From assembly GCF_902459745.1 (NCBI RefSeq), contig NZ_CABPSJ010000001.1:62001-126000 (forward strand): a DNA stretch of 64,000 nucleotides, given 5' to 3'. This document shows positions 18,590 to 28,067 of the stretch, in pieces. The notes under the pieces are model-generated. The model did no database searches, was not told the DNA's origin, and saw only the letters and a list, made by a program, of their open reading frames with translations. Each line of letters begins with the position of its first letter. Position 1 is the stretch's first letter. A program made the position numbers and the translations under genes. Origin of the DNA: Pandoraea communis. Lineage in GTDB: Bacteria > Pseudomonadota > Gammaproteobacteria > Burkholderiales > Burkholderiaceae.

Positions 18590-19327
18590 ATGCAAGAGTA
18601 TGGTTTGAGTCACGTCTGGGCGCAGGGCGATTTCGTCACCCGCGCGATCGCGATCGTGCTGTTGGTGATGTCGGTGCTGTCCTGGACTGTCATCATCATC
18701 AGGGGCACGCAAGTCTTCCGCCTGAGCCGCCTGACGCGCACCGCCGAGCCGGACTTCTGGCACTCGGAGAACTTCTCCGCCGGTTTGCAGAAGCTGGGCG
18801 AATCCGGTCAGAACAACCCGTTCCTCGCCCTCGCCCTCGCTGGTCAGGACGCCGCTGAACATCACCGCCAAAGCCAGCCGCATCTGCACGACAAGATGGA
18901 CGTGAGCGACTGGATCACGCGCGCACTGAAGAACTCGGTGGACGACACGGTTTCGCGTCTGCAAAGCGGTCTGGCCATGCTGGCATCGATCGGCTCGACC
19001 TCGCCGTTCGTTGGCCTGTTCGGTACGGTGTGGGGTATCTATCACGCCCTGCTGGCCATCGGCGCATCGGGTCAGACGACCATCGACAAAGTGGCTGGCC
19101 CTGTGGGTGAGGCGCTTATCATGACCGCCTTCGGTCTGTTCGTCGCGATTCCCGCAGTGCTGGGCTTCAACGCACTGACACGCGCCAACAAGGGCATCGT
19201 CTCGAAGCTCAACCGCTTCGCCCACAGCCTGCACGGTTACTTCCTGACCGGCGCCAGCCTGCACTCGACGCAGTTCGCGACCAACATCACGCCGGTGCGT
19301 AAGTCCACGCCGGCCAGCGCCAGCTAA
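18590..19327 (+). CDS. exbB: biopolymer transporter ExbB
   Basis: 245 residues, MotA/TolQ/ExbB family. It has one membrane helix near the N-terminus (IAIVLLVMSVLSWTVIIIRG) and two more around LASIGSTSPFVGLFGTVWGI and ALIMTAFGLFVAIPAVLGFN, with the large cytoplasmic loop between helices one and two. The G-x-x-x-T-S-P-F-x-G-L-F-G-T-V-x-G motif is classical. It forms the pentameric motor around ExbD. Its position between tonB and exbD identifies it as ExbB rather than TolQ. Confidence 0.95.
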   Translation: MQEYGLSHVWAQGDFVTRAIAIVLLVMSVLSWTVIIIRGTQVFRLSRLTRTAEPDFWHSENFSAGLQKLGESGQNNPFLALALAGQDAAEHHRQSQPHLHDKMDVSDWITRALKNSVDDTVSRLQSGLAMLASIGSTSPFVGLFGTVWGIYHALLAIGASGQTTIDKVAGPVGEALIMTAFGLFVAIPAVLGFNALTRANKGIVSKLNRFAHSLHGYFLTGASLHSTQFATNITPVRKSTPASAS

Positions 19328-19354
19328 GCGGCAGCGCAAAGGAAGGAGTTCGCT

Positions 19355-19780
19355 ATGGCTATGGGTTCATACAGCAGCGACGACGGTGCCGATGACGCCA
19401 TGATGAGCGAGATCAACATGACGCCGCTCGTCGACGTCATGCTGGTGTTGCTGATCATCTTCATCGTGACGCTGCCGGTGCTCAATCACGCGGTCAAGCT
19501 CGACTTGCCGCAGGCGAGCAGCCAGCCCGAAGACACCAAACCAGCCAAGGTCGACCTGTCGATCCAGGCCGACGGCACCGTCTTCTGGGACAAGCAGGCC
19601 ATCGACGACGCCACGCTCAAGGCGCGTCTGGCGCAGGCCGCCGCAGCGCAGCCGCAACCGGAACTGCATCTGTTCGCCGATAAGAACGTGCGTTACGAAA
19701 GTGTCGCGAAGTTGCTCTCGGAAGCCCAGACGGCAGGGGTGACCAAACTCGGTTTCGTGACCGAGCCGGCGGCCAAGTAA
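19355..19780 (+). CDS. exbD: biopolymer transporter ExbD
   Basis: 141 residues. One membrane helix begins after NMTPLVDVMLVLLIIFIVTL; the aspartate of PLVDVMLVLL is the proton-carrying residue of ExbD/TolR. A periplasmic domain follows (VDLSIQADGTVFWDKQAI and LHLFADKNVRYESVAKLL). It is the last gene of the tonB-exbB-exbD operon, closed by a strong terminator at 19811. Confidence 0.95.
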   Translation: MAMGSYSSDDGADDAMMSEINMTPLVDVMLVLLIIFIVTLPVLNHAVKLDLPQASSQPEDTKPAKVDLSIQADGTVFWDKQAIDDATLKARLAQAAAAQPQPELHLFADKNVRYESVAKLLSEAQTAGVTKLGFVTEPAAK

Positions 19781-19810
19781 GTCCGGCCGATCCACGAATC
19801 GCAGAAGGAA

Positions 19811-19839
19811 AGCGCGGTGCTCGCCACCGCGCTTTTTTT
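19811..19839 (+). terminator. terminator of tonB-exbB-exbD
   Basis: AGCGCGGTG / CACCGCGCT stem with a 5-base loop and T7. Confidence 0.92.
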
Positions 19840-20018
19840 CGTCCCTGAGATTCTCGATTCGCGCAACGCACCATCGTTTTCCCGATATTGTTCCAATCGG
19901 GTAACAATCCTTCCTGTGTTGCGGGCTACTCCCGATGGCATTTACCCCGATATAGTTTGGGCATGACATTGGACGCAAGACGCCATCTCGGCGCCCGTCC
20001 CCACAGGAGATTTCCCCC

Positions 20019-20915
20019 ATGAGCACTCCCTACGCCCGCCCGGTCGCCCGCGTCTTCACGGCAGCGCAAACGCAGGAAGGCGCCGGTTTCCACGTCAATC
20101 GTCCGTTCCCGACCCGCATGCTGGCGGACTTCGATCCGTTCCTGCTGCTCGACGAGATGGGCCCGATGCAAGTCGCCCCCGGTGATGCCAAGGGTGCGCC
20201 CGACCACCCGCACCGCGGCTTCGAGACCGTGACGTACCTGCTTGCCGGCGAGATGGAGCATCGTGACTCGCAAGGTCACGCAGGCAAGCTCACGCCCGGC
20301 GACGTGCAGTGGATGACGGCAGGCGCCGGCGTCATTCACTCGGAGATGCCCTCGCAAGCCTTCCAGCAGCGTGGCGGCGAGATGCATGGCTTTCAGCTCT
20401 GGGTGAACCTGCCGCGCACCGACAAGATGATGACGCCGCGCTATCAGGAACTGCCTGCGGCGGGCATCCCGAGCGCGACGAGCGACAACGGCAAGGTCTC
20501 GGTGCGTGTGATCGCAGGCGAAGCGTTGGGCACGCGTGCCGCCATCGAGACACGCACCCCGATCCTGTATCAGCACTTCACGCTGCAACCGCAGGCCTTG
20601 CTCGATCACCCGGTGCCCGCGGACTTCAACGTGTTCGCCTACGTGATTGATGGTGAGGGGCATTTCGGTGCCGATGCCTCGCTCGCAAAGACCCATCAAA
20701 TGGTCGTCTTCGGCAACGAGGGGGAAGGCGTCACGGTGCGCAACGATAGCGACAAGCCGCTGTCGTTCCTGCTGATCGGCGGCAAGCCGCTGGGCGAGCC
20801 GGTCGCACGTTACGGCCCGTTCGTCATGAACACGGAAGGCGAAATCCGTCAGGCCATTCTCGACTTCCAGGCGGGCCGGATGGGACGCATTCCCGCCTCG
20901 GGTTCCGCCACCTGA
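20019..20915 (+). CDS. pirin family protein
   Basis: 298 residues, bicupin fold. The metal-binding core reads [20 protein letters not shown], with a further histidine in [12 protein letters not shown]. Bacterial pirins bind iron or another metal; some have quercetinase activity and some influence pyruvate metabolism. Which applies cannot be told. Preceded by AGGAGAT. It is likely monocistronic; the OsmC gene follows 158 bases later. Confidence 0.9.
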   Translation: MSTPYARPVARVFTAAQTQEGAGFHVNRPFPTRMLADFDPFLLLDEMGPMQVAPGDAKGAPDHPHRGFETVTYLLAGEMEHRDSQGHAGKLTPGDVQWMTAGAGVIHSEMPSQAFQQRGGEMHGFQLWVNLPRTDKMMTPRYQELPAAGIPSATSDNGKVSVRVIAGEALGTRAAIETRTPILYQHFTLQPQALLDHPVPADFNVFAYVIDGEGHFGADASLAKTHQMVVFGNEGEGVTVRNDSDKPLSFLLIGGKPLGEPVARYGPFVMNTEGEIRQAILDFQAGRMGRIPASGSAT

Positions 20916-21073
20916 ATCTGGGCCGGCGGGAAGGCCCCGCCGTTCACACCTGCTCGGCCAAATTGGGTCACAATGGCACGCAGAGTGCGTTGTGGCCCGA
21001 TGGCTTTGCCGGGCCGTGTTTGTCATCTCTCGACACGTTTCATGACGTGCATCGAGCCCCTACAGGAGTTGCC

Positions 21074-21484
21074 ATGGCCGCAGACGCGATTGTCACCGCC
21101 CATTTGGGCGCCGCAGGTTTCACCACTCATCTCACGGACGGCAAGCACGAATGGAGCGCCGACGAGCCTGCAACGCTCGGCGGTGCCGATCTGGGCCCTG
21201 TCCCGGCGGCGTTGCTGTTGTCCAGTCTCGGTGCTTGCACGTCGATTACGTTGCAGATGTATGCACGTCGCAAGGAGTGGCCGCTCAAGGACGTGAAGGT
21301 GACGCTCGCGATGAACCCTGACGGCAAACCGCCCGCCGGGACAACGCAGATCACCCGCAAGATCGAACTGGCAGGTGATTTGTCGGAAGAGCAACGTCAG
21401 CGCCTCTTGGAAATTGCCAACGCGTGCCCAATTCACAAGGTGTTGTCGGGCACCATCGCCATCGACAGTACATTGGTCGAGTAA
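21074..21484 (+). CDS. OsmC-family peroxide reductase
   Basis: 136 residues. The two redox cysteines lie in [17 protein letters not shown] and [13 protein letters not shown], as in OsmC/Ohr/YhfA proteins that reduce organic or inorganic peroxides. The sequence fits the OsmC/YhfA branch better than Ohr. I chose the ATG at 21074, behind AGGAG, over an in-frame start at 20963 whose extra 37 codons look non-coding. The neighbours (pirin and an AtaL-like protein) suggest only a loose stress cluster. Confidence 0.9.
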   Translation: MAADAIVTAHLGAAGFTTHLTDGKHEWSADEPATLGGADLGPVPAALLLSSLGACTSITLQMYARRKEWPLKDVKVTLAMNPDGKPPAGTTQITRKIELAGDLSEEQRQRLLEIANACPIHKVLSGTIAIDSTLVE

Positions 21485-21553
21485 TAGCATCCGGCGCATT
21501 GCCGGCATGTCGTCACGACACGCCAGCCGTCATCGATTGAAGGGGAAATTTTC

Positions 21554-22024
21554 TTGCAGTACGAACACCTGATCGAGGTCAACGACCTCCTGAATCCGCT
21601 GGCCTTCGCGCTCACGCGCGACCAACTCTGGCGTGGCCTCGTGCTGCGCGCCGAGCAGCCGGAATCTTTCGTGCTGGGACTCGACGAGTGCATCGTGCAC
21701 GAACGCACCGACGACACGCTCACCCGAGAGCTGCGCTTTGGGCAAGCCGTGGTGCACGACCGGGTCGTCTTCGACGCCCTGCAGTCCGTGCGCTATGAAA
21801 CGGCAGCCACCGAGCAGCACGCCGGCGGCACCCTCACGATGCGTATCGAAGAGCCGACACCGACGCACTACTTCGTGCGCTTCACCTACAGCACGACGCT
21901 GCCGGAAGACGCCGCCACCGCCGACACGCGTTACAGCGAGTTCGTGAAATCCGCTTACCGCGAGGCCGACATCGACACGATTGGGCAGATCCGCGCGCTC
22001 GCCGAGCAGGGCGCACTGGGCTGA
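21554..22024 (+). CDS. AtaL-like (DUF1857) SRPBCC protein
   Basis: 156 residues starting at a TTG behind GAAGGGGAAA. It begins YEHLIEVNDLLNPLAFALTR, then QLWRGLVLRAEQPESF, and ends near the family's C-terminal SAYREADIDTIGQIRAL. This is the DUF1857/AtaL-like group of the helix-grip (SRPBCC) fold, which binds small hydrophobic ligands. No biochemical role is established. It is probably transcribed alone or with the OsmC gene 69 bases upstream. Confidence 0.82.
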   Translation: MQYEHLIEVNDLLNPLAFALTRDQLWRGLVLRAEQPESFVLGLDECIVHERTDDTLTRELRFGQAVVHDRVVFDALQSVRYETAATEQHAGGTLTMRIEEPTPTHYFVRFTYSTTLPEDAATADTRYSEFVKSAYREADIDTIGQIRALAEQGALG

Positions 22025-22145
22025 ACGGCCGGGAGCCGCCTCAGGCAGACCATTTGCCGGATGGTGACATCCACCGTCCGGCAAAGCGGCGTTTAGCCAA
22101 AATCTATGCGAAAAAAACAGCAATAACCAAATTTAAATATAAATG

Positions 22146-22164
22146 GGAATGATTCTCATTTAAT
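22146..22164 (+). promoter_or_regulatory. Fur box upstream of hemP
   Basis: The AATGA-TTC-TCATT dyad in an AT-rich setting lies 26 bases before the hemP start. It matches Fur boxes and the usual iron control of hemP. Confidence 0.75.
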
Positions 22165-22189
22165 ATTCATCTCACAGTCAGCCACACGG

Positions 22190-22444
22190 ATGAGCGAGAT
22201 GACCGCAAGCCCCCCCACTGCCCGCCAGACCCAGCCCGCTACGGCGCCGCGCCGCACCACCTTGTCGGTGTCGCGCACGCAAGTGGCTAGCCCGGCGGCA
22301 GAAAAGCCGGCCAGCCACGCCACGGGCCGAGTGCTGACCAGCGATCACCTGCTGCAAGGCACGCAATGTGTGAATATCCTGCACAACGGACAGACATATC
22401 AGTTGCGCGCCACGCGTTATGGCAAGTTGATTCTGACGAAGTAA
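22190..22444 (+). CDS. hemP: haemin uptake protein HemP
   Basis: 84 residues. The N-terminal 45 residues are low-complexity. The conserved HemP domain is at the end: VLTSDHLLQGTQCVNILHNG then YQLRATRYGKLILTK. HemP is a small protein encoded with haem-uptake genes and needed for their proper expression in Burkholderia and related genera; its exact mechanism is not settled. Here it stands alone: no haem receptor gene follows in this window, only a 3' region with terminator. The Fur box upstream fits induction by iron starvation. Confidence 0.88.
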   Translation: MSEMTASPPTARQTQPATAPRRTTLSVSRTQVASPAAEKPASHATGRVLTSDHLLQGTQCVNILHNGQTYQLRATRYGKLILTK

Positions 22445-22718
22445 GACGCCGGAGTTGTGACGAATTTTGGCGGCGGCATGACCACGACCGTGCCGTCGCC
22501 TTCACCGAGTTTTGTGGGGACCACCTCGCCTAAGAGGTGTTTGGCAGTAGCCAGCGAACGCAACGCGATCCCATGTAGTTACGGCAAGCCCCTCTCTACC
22601 TGCGTTGCACGCCAGCCAAGCCGCTTTTTTTGTCCATCCACTCGGGTTTCATTGATGTTCTCCTCGTGGCCCAGCCTGCCAAGCCTCAGGCGAGGCCATC
22701 CGGCCTGACAAGCCTTTG
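22445..22718 (+). other. long 3' region of hemP, possible sRNA source
   Basis: About 270 bases without a gene separate hemP from its first strong terminator. A CACCTC-GCCTAA-GAGGTG hairpin lies at about 22524-22541. A Fur-controlled transcript would carry this whole region, so a 3'-derived sRNA is possible; no sequence match to a known sRNA was recognised. Confidence 0.3.
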
Positions 22719-22747
22719 CCCCGTCCTCCCGGACGGGGTTTTCTTTT
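22719..22747 (+). terminator. terminator downstream of hemP
   Basis: CCCCGTCC / GGACGGGG stem with a TCCC loop, followed by TTTTCTTTT. Confidence 0.9.
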
Positions 22748-22756
22748 GATATGCGA

Positions 22757-22788
22757 AAAAAATCGCCGACTTACGTCAGCGATTTTTT
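22757..22788 (-). terminator. terminator of the GlcG-like gene
   Basis: AAAAAATCGC / GCGATTTTTT stem with an inner GAC/GTC pairing. It works in both directions and separates hemP from the leftward gene. Confidence 0.85.
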
Positions 22789-22833
22789 ATCCTTCCGGTG
22801 CCGAACAAAGCCCCGGACGCACCACCGCGCCGA

Positions 22834-23241
22834 TCAGGCGCCGGTCACGGCCGCAATGCCCGCGCGGGCGATCTGCGCGTCTTGCGCCGACTTCACGCCC
22901 GACACCCCGACCGCACCAATGACGTTGCCATCGACGATGATCGGCACACCGCCCTCGAGCATCGCGGTGTTCGGCGCGCTCAGGAACGCAAAGCGCCCGC
23001 CATTGATCATTTCCTCGAACGCACCGCTTTCACGACGGCCGACCGCCGAGGTCTGCGCTTTGCCCAGCGACATCATGGCGGTACTGGGGGCTGCGCCATC
23101 CATACGATGCAACGACAGGGCATGGCCACCGTCATCGACGATCGTGATGCATACGTTCCAGCCATTGGCGGTAGCTTCGGCCACGGCAGCGGCGTTGATC
23201 TTCTGCACGTCTTCAACGCTCAGAACTGCTTTCGTCTTCAT
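22834..23241 (-). CDS. GlcG/HbpS family protein
   Basis: 135 residues, covering the complete domain. It begins LSVEDVQKINAAAVAEATAN, then VCITIVDDGGHALSLHRMDG, and later GGVPIIVDGNVIGAVGVSG. The family (PF03928) includes HbpS, which binds haem and iron in Streptomyces, and GlcG of the glycolate operon, whose function is unclear. No signal peptide is seen, so it should be cytoplasmic. It is next to the YdcF gene on the same strand, 118 bases apart, but no common role is evident. Confidence 0.87.
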   Translation of the reverse strand: MKTKAVLSVEDVQKINAAAVAEATANGWNVCITIVDDGGHALSLHRMDGAAPSTAMMSLGKAQTSAVGRRESGAFEEMINGGRFAFLSAPNTAMLEGGVPIIVDGNVIGAVGVSGVKSAQDAQIARAGIAAVTGA

Positions 23242-23359
23242 ACGTCTCTCTCGTTTAAGGTTGGCAATTCAGGAAGCCTCGCCAACGCGGGGCTCCGGAC
23301 AATTCATCTTCGTGCCTAGGATGCCGGTGCTTCGTGACATTGTGCGGATACCGCGCGGG

Positions 23360-24148
23360 TCAGTGTCCCACCGCCAGGCCCATCCATTCGCGCAACGCCT
23401 GATGCGTGGTGCGCAGGCCGCCAACGGTCGGCCACCAGCCTGGGACGATATCCGGCTCGAACGCGTTCGCATTGCAGCACGGTGCCGGTACCACCGTGAG
23501 TCCGGCACGTTCGAACTGGTCGCGGGCACGGCGCATATGCCATGTGTTCGTGACCAGATAGATGCGCGATACGCCAGCGTTAGTCAGCATACTCGCGCTA
23601 AAAGCGGCGTTTTGCGCCGTATTCAATGATTGCGCTTCTATCCAGCGCACGGGTACACCGAACTCTTCCGTCGCAATCTGCGCCATAACGCGCGCCTCGA
23701 CAGCTTCGCCCGTCGGACTGCCCCCCGAGACAAGCACCGGCAACTGCGCCCGGCGTGCGAGAAACGCACCGTAACGCACGCGGCCCAGGGTGGCATCGCT
23801 GGCGTCAGCGCCGTTTGCACGGCCGAATTCCGGCGCGTGAAGGCTCGACCCACCGCCGAGGATCACCACGGCTTGCGGCAGCTTCGCGGTAGCGTCAGGC
23901 GCCTGACGCGCAGCGTCGAGCGCCTTGAGATCGATCGCAGTCCCGACCTCTAGCGGATAGGCCAGTTGCCGGCCGAACCAAGGCATCCCCTGCACCCAAA
24001 GCGCCAGCACGGCAGCGACTGCCAACGTCTTGCCGACGCGCGGCCAGCGCCGCCAGACGACGAGCGCAAGCCCTGCAAGCACCAACACATTGACCGGTGG
24101 CAGGAACAGACTGACGAGAAGGTTGCGGGCGAGCCAATCGAAGGGCAT
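23360..24148 (-). CDS. YdcF/SanA-like DUF218 membrane protein
   Basis: 262 residues. Two N-terminal membrane helices (about 8-28 and 38-52) precede a DUF218 domain with AVVILGGGSS, VLVSGGSPTGEAVEARVM and YLVTNTWHMRRARDQFERAG. Proteins of this group (ElyC, SanA, YdcF) act in or near the inner membrane; ElyC and SanA affect envelope polysaccharide or barrier function. The exact reaction is unknown. The ATG at 24148 is the likely start. Divergent from the ThiE-like gene. Confidence 0.85.
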   Translation of the reverse strand: MPFDWLARNLLVSLFLPPVNVLVLAGLALVVWRRWPRVGKTLAVAAVLALWVQGMPWFGRQLAYPLEVGTAIDLKALDAARQAPDATAKLPQAVVILGGGSSLHAPEFGRANGADASDATLGRVRYGAFLARRAQLPVLVSGGSPTGEAVEARVMAQIATEEFGVPVRWIEAQSLNTAQNAAFSASMLTNAGVSRIYLVTNTWHMRRARDQFERAGLTVVPAPCCNANAFEPDIVPGWWPTVGGLRTTHQALREWMGLAVGH

Positions 24149-24351
24149 CCGGCGAGTGTACTGGACTGCACTACGAAGTGCACCTTTTCTCTATGACATT
24201 TCTCGCCTGATAGGGGCTAGGTATGCGTACGTGGAAAAGCAAGCGCGCCGCCTCCGTACTTTCCTCGAGACGTTCGCCTCGGCATTCCGGTTACACTGCG
24301 CGCATACCTGCCGCTACCGCGGATTCAGCAGATTCCGCCTACCGCCTGTCG

Positions 24352-25032
24352 ATGCCCACTCATCCCGCCGGAATGTCACGCGCGAGCGCCGTTGCGAACG
24401 ACGCCTCATCCCCCGCTCAGATTCCCCTGCCCCGCCAGCTTCTGGTGACGCCCGATATCGCATCGCGCACACAGATCGCCACGTTTGCGTCGCAGCTCGC
24501 GCAAGCGCTCGCGCGCGGCACGCGTCTGGTGCAGCTTCGCAATCGGTCGCTCGATGCAGACGGCTATCGTGCCCTGGCTGAGAGTGCGTTGGCGTTGACG
24601 CATGCGGCTGGCGCGCAACTCATCCTCAATCCGCCGCACGACGTCGCGGATCTCTGGCTGGACGCCACGAACGGCGTGCATGCCGGCACTGTACCGCTGG
24701 CGGACGGCTGGCACCTGACCAGCGCGCGGCTCATGGCCTGCCACGAGCGGCCGGCGGGCTGGAAGGTCGTGAGCGCCGCCTGCCACGACGCCGCACAACT
24801 CGCGCACGCCACGCGTCTGGGACTCGACTTGGTAACGCTGTCGCCGGTGCTCGCCACTGCGACGCATCCCGACGCCACACCGCTCGGCTGGCCCGCGTTC
24901 ACAGCACTCGCCGCACAGACGTCGCTGCCAGTGTTCGCCCTCGGCGGCATGCGCGCCGACATGTTGACGAGCGCTCGCCATGCCGGGGCCTACGGCATCG
25001 CGGCGATACGTGCCTTCTGGCCGTCTGCCTGA
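24352..25032 (+). CDS. ThiE/TenI-like thiamine phosphate synthase
   Basis: 226 residues, TIM barrel. Visible blocks are LVQLRNRSLDADGYRALAES, LGLDLVTLSPVLATATHPDA and LPVFALGGM, with ANGVHAGTVPL-type strand residues between. The T-x-x-HP-x-A segment after LSPV is the phosphate-loop region. The sequence is closer to the ThiE-like domain fused to MutT/Nudix hydrolases in proteobacteria than to canonical ThiE, but no Nudix domain is attached. It may condense thiazole and pyrimidine phosphates, or act on another substrate. I use the ATG at 24352; a frame upstream is open. Confidence 0.7.
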   Translation: MPTHPAGMSRASAVANDASSPAQIPLPRQLLVTPDIASRTQIATFASQLAQALARGTRLVQLRNRSLDADGYRALAESALALTHAAGAQLILNPPHDVADLWLDATNGVHAGTVPLADGWHLTSARLMACHERPAGWKVVSAACHDAAQLAHATRLGLDLVTLSPVLATATHPDATPLGWPAFTALAAQTSLPVFALGGMRADMLTSARHAGAYGIAAIRAFWPSA

Positions 25033-25167
25033 CGCCTCCCACGAACCACGGTCCACAAGCCACCGCCGCCAGCAGTCGCGGCAGCACGGGGACGGTGCCA
25101 CCCGCCCCCGCCGACTGACTGAGCGTCTTGCTTCGGCGCGATTGCGCCGTCGCACGACGCCTTTGCG

Positions 25168-26616
25168 TTACTTCTCCAACGCCTCACGTGCGGCGATCAC
25201 CCCTTGCGCGTACGCCGGATCGATCTTGGCAAAGTGACCGATCTGACGCTCGGCCACATCGTCCGGCACGCCCTGCATGGCGGCGGCAATATTGCCGAAC
25301 AGGCGCGACTTCTGCGCATCGTCGAACAGATTGAACAACGCGCGCGGCTGCGAGTAGTAATCGTCGTCCTCGCGATGGTCGAAGCGATCGGCCACGGTGC
25401 CCACGGCCTGCGGGGGCTCGCGGAACGCCGGCTGCTCGGCAAACGCGCCGTAGCGATTCGGCTCGTAGTTCGGTGTGCTGCCCAGATTGCCGTCCACACG
25501 CATCGCGCCATCGCGATGGAAGCTGTTGTGGAACGGGCACTTCGGCGCGTTGACCGGGATCGCGCTGTGATTCACGCCCAGGCGATAACGCTGCGTGTCG
25601 CCATACGAGAACAGACGCCCCTGCAACATGCGATCCGGCGAGAAGCCGATGCCTGGCACGACGTTGGCCGGATTGAACGCCGCTTGCTCGACGTCGGCAA
25701 AGTAGTTCTCCGGGTTGCGATTGAGTTCCAGCACACCGACGTCGATGAGCGGGTAATCCGCATGCGGCCACACCTTCGTCAGATCGAACGGGTTGATACG
25801 ATAGGTCGCGGCGTCTGCCTCGGGCATCACCTGCACCTGCATGCGCCAGCGCGGGAAGTTGCCGGCCTCGATCGAGGCGAACAGATCACGCTGCGCGCTC
25901 TCGCGATCGCCTGCCACCACTTCCGCCGCCTGCGCGTTCGTCAGGTTCTCGACACCTTGCATCGACTTGAAATGGAACTTCACCCAGAAGCGCTCGTTCG
26001 CGGCGTTGATGAAGCTGAACGTATGCGAGCCGAAGCCGTGCTGCTGGCGATAGTTCGCCGGCAAGCCGCGATCGCTCATGAGAATCGTCACCTGATGGAG
26101 CGACTCGGGATGACGCGACCAGAAGTCCCAGGCGGCCGTCGGGTTGCGCAGGTTGGTCTTCGGATCGCGCTTCTGCGTATGGATGAAGTCGGGGAACTTG
26201 AGCGGATCGCGCACGAAGAACACGGGCGTGTTGTTGCCTACGAGATCCCAGTTGCCCTCGTCGGTATAGAACTTCATGGCGAAGCCGCGCACATCGCGCT
26301 CGGCGTCGGCCGCACCGCGCTCGCCCGCCACCGTCGAGAAACGCAGGAAGACCGGCGTTTCCTTGCCAATCGCCTCGAACACACGAGCGCGGCTGAACTT
26401 CGTGATGTCATGCGTGATGGTGAGCTTGCCGAATGCACCCGAGCCCTTCGCGTGAACACGACGCTCGGGAATCACCTCGCGGTCGAAGTGCGCGAGCTTC
26501 TCGAGGAACCACACGTCTTGCAGCAATGCCGGACCGCGGGGTCCGGCCGTCATCGTGTTCTGATTGTCGGGCACCGGTGCACCAGCGGCGGTGGTGAGTT
26601 TTTTCGTATCTGACAT
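25168..26616 (-). CDS. monofunctional haem catalase
   Basis: 482 residues, the size of small-subunit clade 3 catalases that destroy hydrogen peroxide. The distal histidine lies in [20 protein letters not shown], the asparagine in [12 protein letters not shown], and the proximal tyrosine in [15 protein letters not shown]. The ATG at 26616 follows CAGGAGAG; the open frame extends further upstream but without support. oxyR is encoded just upstream on the same strand, and OxyR control is very likely. Confidence 0.95.
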   Translation of the reverse strand: MSDTKKLTTAAGAPVPDNQNTMTAGPRGPALLQDVWFLEKLAHFDREVIPERRVHAKGSGAFGKLTITHDITKFSRARVFEAIGKETPVFLRFSTVAGERGAADAERDVRGFAMKFYTDEGNWDLVGNNTPVFFVRDPLKFPDFIHTQKRDPKTNLRNPTAAWDFWSRHPESLHQVTILMSDRGLPANYRQQHGFGSHTFSFINAANERFWVKFHFKSMQGVENLTNAQAAEVVAGDRESAQRDLFASIEAGNFPRWRMQVQVMPEADAATYRINPFDLTKVWPHADYPLIDVGVLELNRNPENYFADVEQAAFNPANVVPGIGFSPDRMLQGRLFSYGDTQRYRLGVNHSAIPVNAPKCPFHNSFHRDGAMRVDGNLGSTPNYEPNRYGAFAEQPAFREPPQAVGTVADRFDHREDDDYYSQPRALFNLFDDAQKSRLFGNIAAAMQGVPDDVAERQIGHFAKIDPAYAQGVIAAREALEK

Positions 26617-26657
26617 GTGACGCTCTCCTGTTTCCTGATCGTGCAATCTCGCGAGAC

Positions 26658-26741
26658 TCAAGCGCTCATGAGCGCGAAGTCGGCGAGTATTCGTTCCAGC
26701 GTGGTTTCGATGTCGTGCAAATAGGCCTTCAGTTGGGTCAT
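26658..26741 (-). CDS. candidate 27-residue peptide upstream of catalase
   Basis: A short frame behind GAGGTG encodes [20 protein letters not shown] plus 7 more residues, a regular amphipathic helix. It lies in the catalase leader region. No family is recognised. It could be a small protein, a leader peptide, or chance. Confidence 0.28.
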   Translation of the reverse strand: MTQLKAYLHDIETTLERILADFALMSA

Positions 26742-26835
26742 CGTCGGCACCTCGAATGCGTCGTGCTGCGGGGGCAGCGATCGGCGTCTGGCAGCCCGGC
26801 ATCTCGGGTGGCACCGGTTTCAAACGCGCGACACC

Positions 26836-26890
26836 AGATTAATTATTTTTATTAAAACCGTCGAATTAATCGTTTTTATATATGCAATAG
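26836..26890 (-). promoter_or_regulatory. AT-rich promoter region of the catalase gene
   Basis: A 55-base AT-rich island with several ATTAAT steps (GATTAATT, AATTAATC) stands out in otherwise GC-rich DNA between oxyR and catalase. It is a likely promoter and OxyR target; I cannot align a full OxyR site. Confidence 0.35.
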
Positions 26891-26899
26891 GCAAAAGCA

Positions 26900-26928
26900 A
26901 TACGCCGCGGCACGAGGCAGCGGCGTAT
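26900..26928 (-). terminator. terminator of oxyR
   Basis: ATACGCCGC / GCGGCGTAT stem with an 11-base loop, followed on the minus strand by TGCTTTTGCC. Confidence 0.65.
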
Positions 26929-26979
26929 GGCGGTTTTGGGGGTGTCGGGGCGAGTGCGCCCCGGTGTGTCAGTGCGACA

Positions 26980-27924
26980 TCAGTTCGATGTTGCAGGGAG
27001 GTCGAGAGGAATCACGCCCGGCAGATGGCACCGGGCAATGGCCTGCGCCACGGCGTCGATGGCCGGCAGACGCGTGAAACTCTTGCGCCACGCCAGCACG
27101 ACACGACGGTCGGGCACCGGCGCCGAGAACGGCACATAGCGCAGCAAGCTGTCGGGCGCTTGCATATCGGGTACCGATGTTTTCGGCAGCACGGTGATGC
27201 CGACGCCGCTCGCGACCATATGACGAATCGTCTCAAGCGAGGAGCCCTCGAACGTCTTCTGGATGCCGTCGGCATTCTGCGAGAAGCGCATCAGTTCCGG
27301 GCACACACCCAGCACGTGATCGCGGAAGCAATGCCCGCTGCCCAGCAGCAGCATCGTCTCCTGCTTGAGATCGCCGGCGTCGATCTGCGAACGGTCGGCC
27401 CACGGATGCGAGCGCGGCAGCGCCACCACGAACGGCTCGTCGTATAGCGGACGCACCATCAGGCCGCTCTCCGGGAACGGCAGCGCCATGATCGCCGCAT
27501 CGATTTCGCCCTGCTTGAGCAATTCGATGAGCTTGAGCGTGTAGTTCTCTTGCAGCATGAGCGGCATCTGCGCCGTGGTCTCGATCATCTCCTTGACGAG
27601 CGCCGGCAGCAGATACGGCCCGATCGTGTAGATCACGCCAAGACGCAGCGGCCCGGCGAGCGGATCGCGGCCCTGCTTGGCAATTTCCTTGATGGCAATG
27701 GTCTGCTCGAGCACGCGCTGGGCTTGTGCCACGATCTGCTCGCCGAGCGGCGTCACGCTCACTTCCGCCGCACCACGCTCGAAAATCTGTACGTTCAGCT
27801 CGTCTTCGAGCTTCTTGATGGCCACCGAGAGCGTCGGCTGGCTGACGAAACAGGCTTCCGCCGCGCGACCGAAATGGCGTTCACGCGCCACCGCCACGAT
27901 GTACTTGAGTTCCGTGAGGGTCAT
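26980..27924 (-). CDS. oxyR: hydrogen peroxide-sensing regulator OxyR
   Basis: 314 residues, LysR family. The N-terminal winged helix (about 1-60) reads MTLTELKYIVAVARERHFGR. The two redox cysteines are C199 and C208 in GSGHCFRDHVLGVCPE, the same numbers as in E. coli OxyR. Peroxide forms a disulfide between them and turns on antioxidant genes. The catalase gene downstream on the same strand is the obvious local target. The terminator between them argues for separate transcripts. Confidence 0.94.
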   Translation of the reverse strand: MTLTELKYIVAVARERHFGRAAEACFVSQPTLSVAIKKLEDELNVQIFERGAAEVSVTPLGEQIVAQAQRVLEQTIAIKEIAKQGRDPLAGPLRLGVIYTIGPYLLPALVKEMIETTAQMPLMLQENYTLKLIELLKQGEIDAAIMALPFPESGLMVRPLYDEPFVVALPRSHPWADRSQIDAGDLKQETMLLLGSGHCFRDHVLGVCPELMRFSQNADGIQKTFEGSSLETIRHMVASGVGITVLPKTSVPDMQAPDSLLRYVPFSAPVPDRRVVLAWRKSFTRLPAIDAVAQAIARCHLPGVIPLDLPATSN

Positions 27925-28067
27925 GTCGTCCTAACCTGTGTAAATTAATCGAAATACCGCAATCGATAGATTTTCTTTTTTATAGCACAATCGGGCGGCA
28001 ATTGCCCGTTTTCGGGCGACGCGCTTACCGTCATCCTCCGGCCCCGCCGCCGTACAGACGCCGGGGG

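Noticed and set aside
25204-26613. 469-codon plus-strand frame opposite catalase
   Set aside because: Shadow of the catalase gene.
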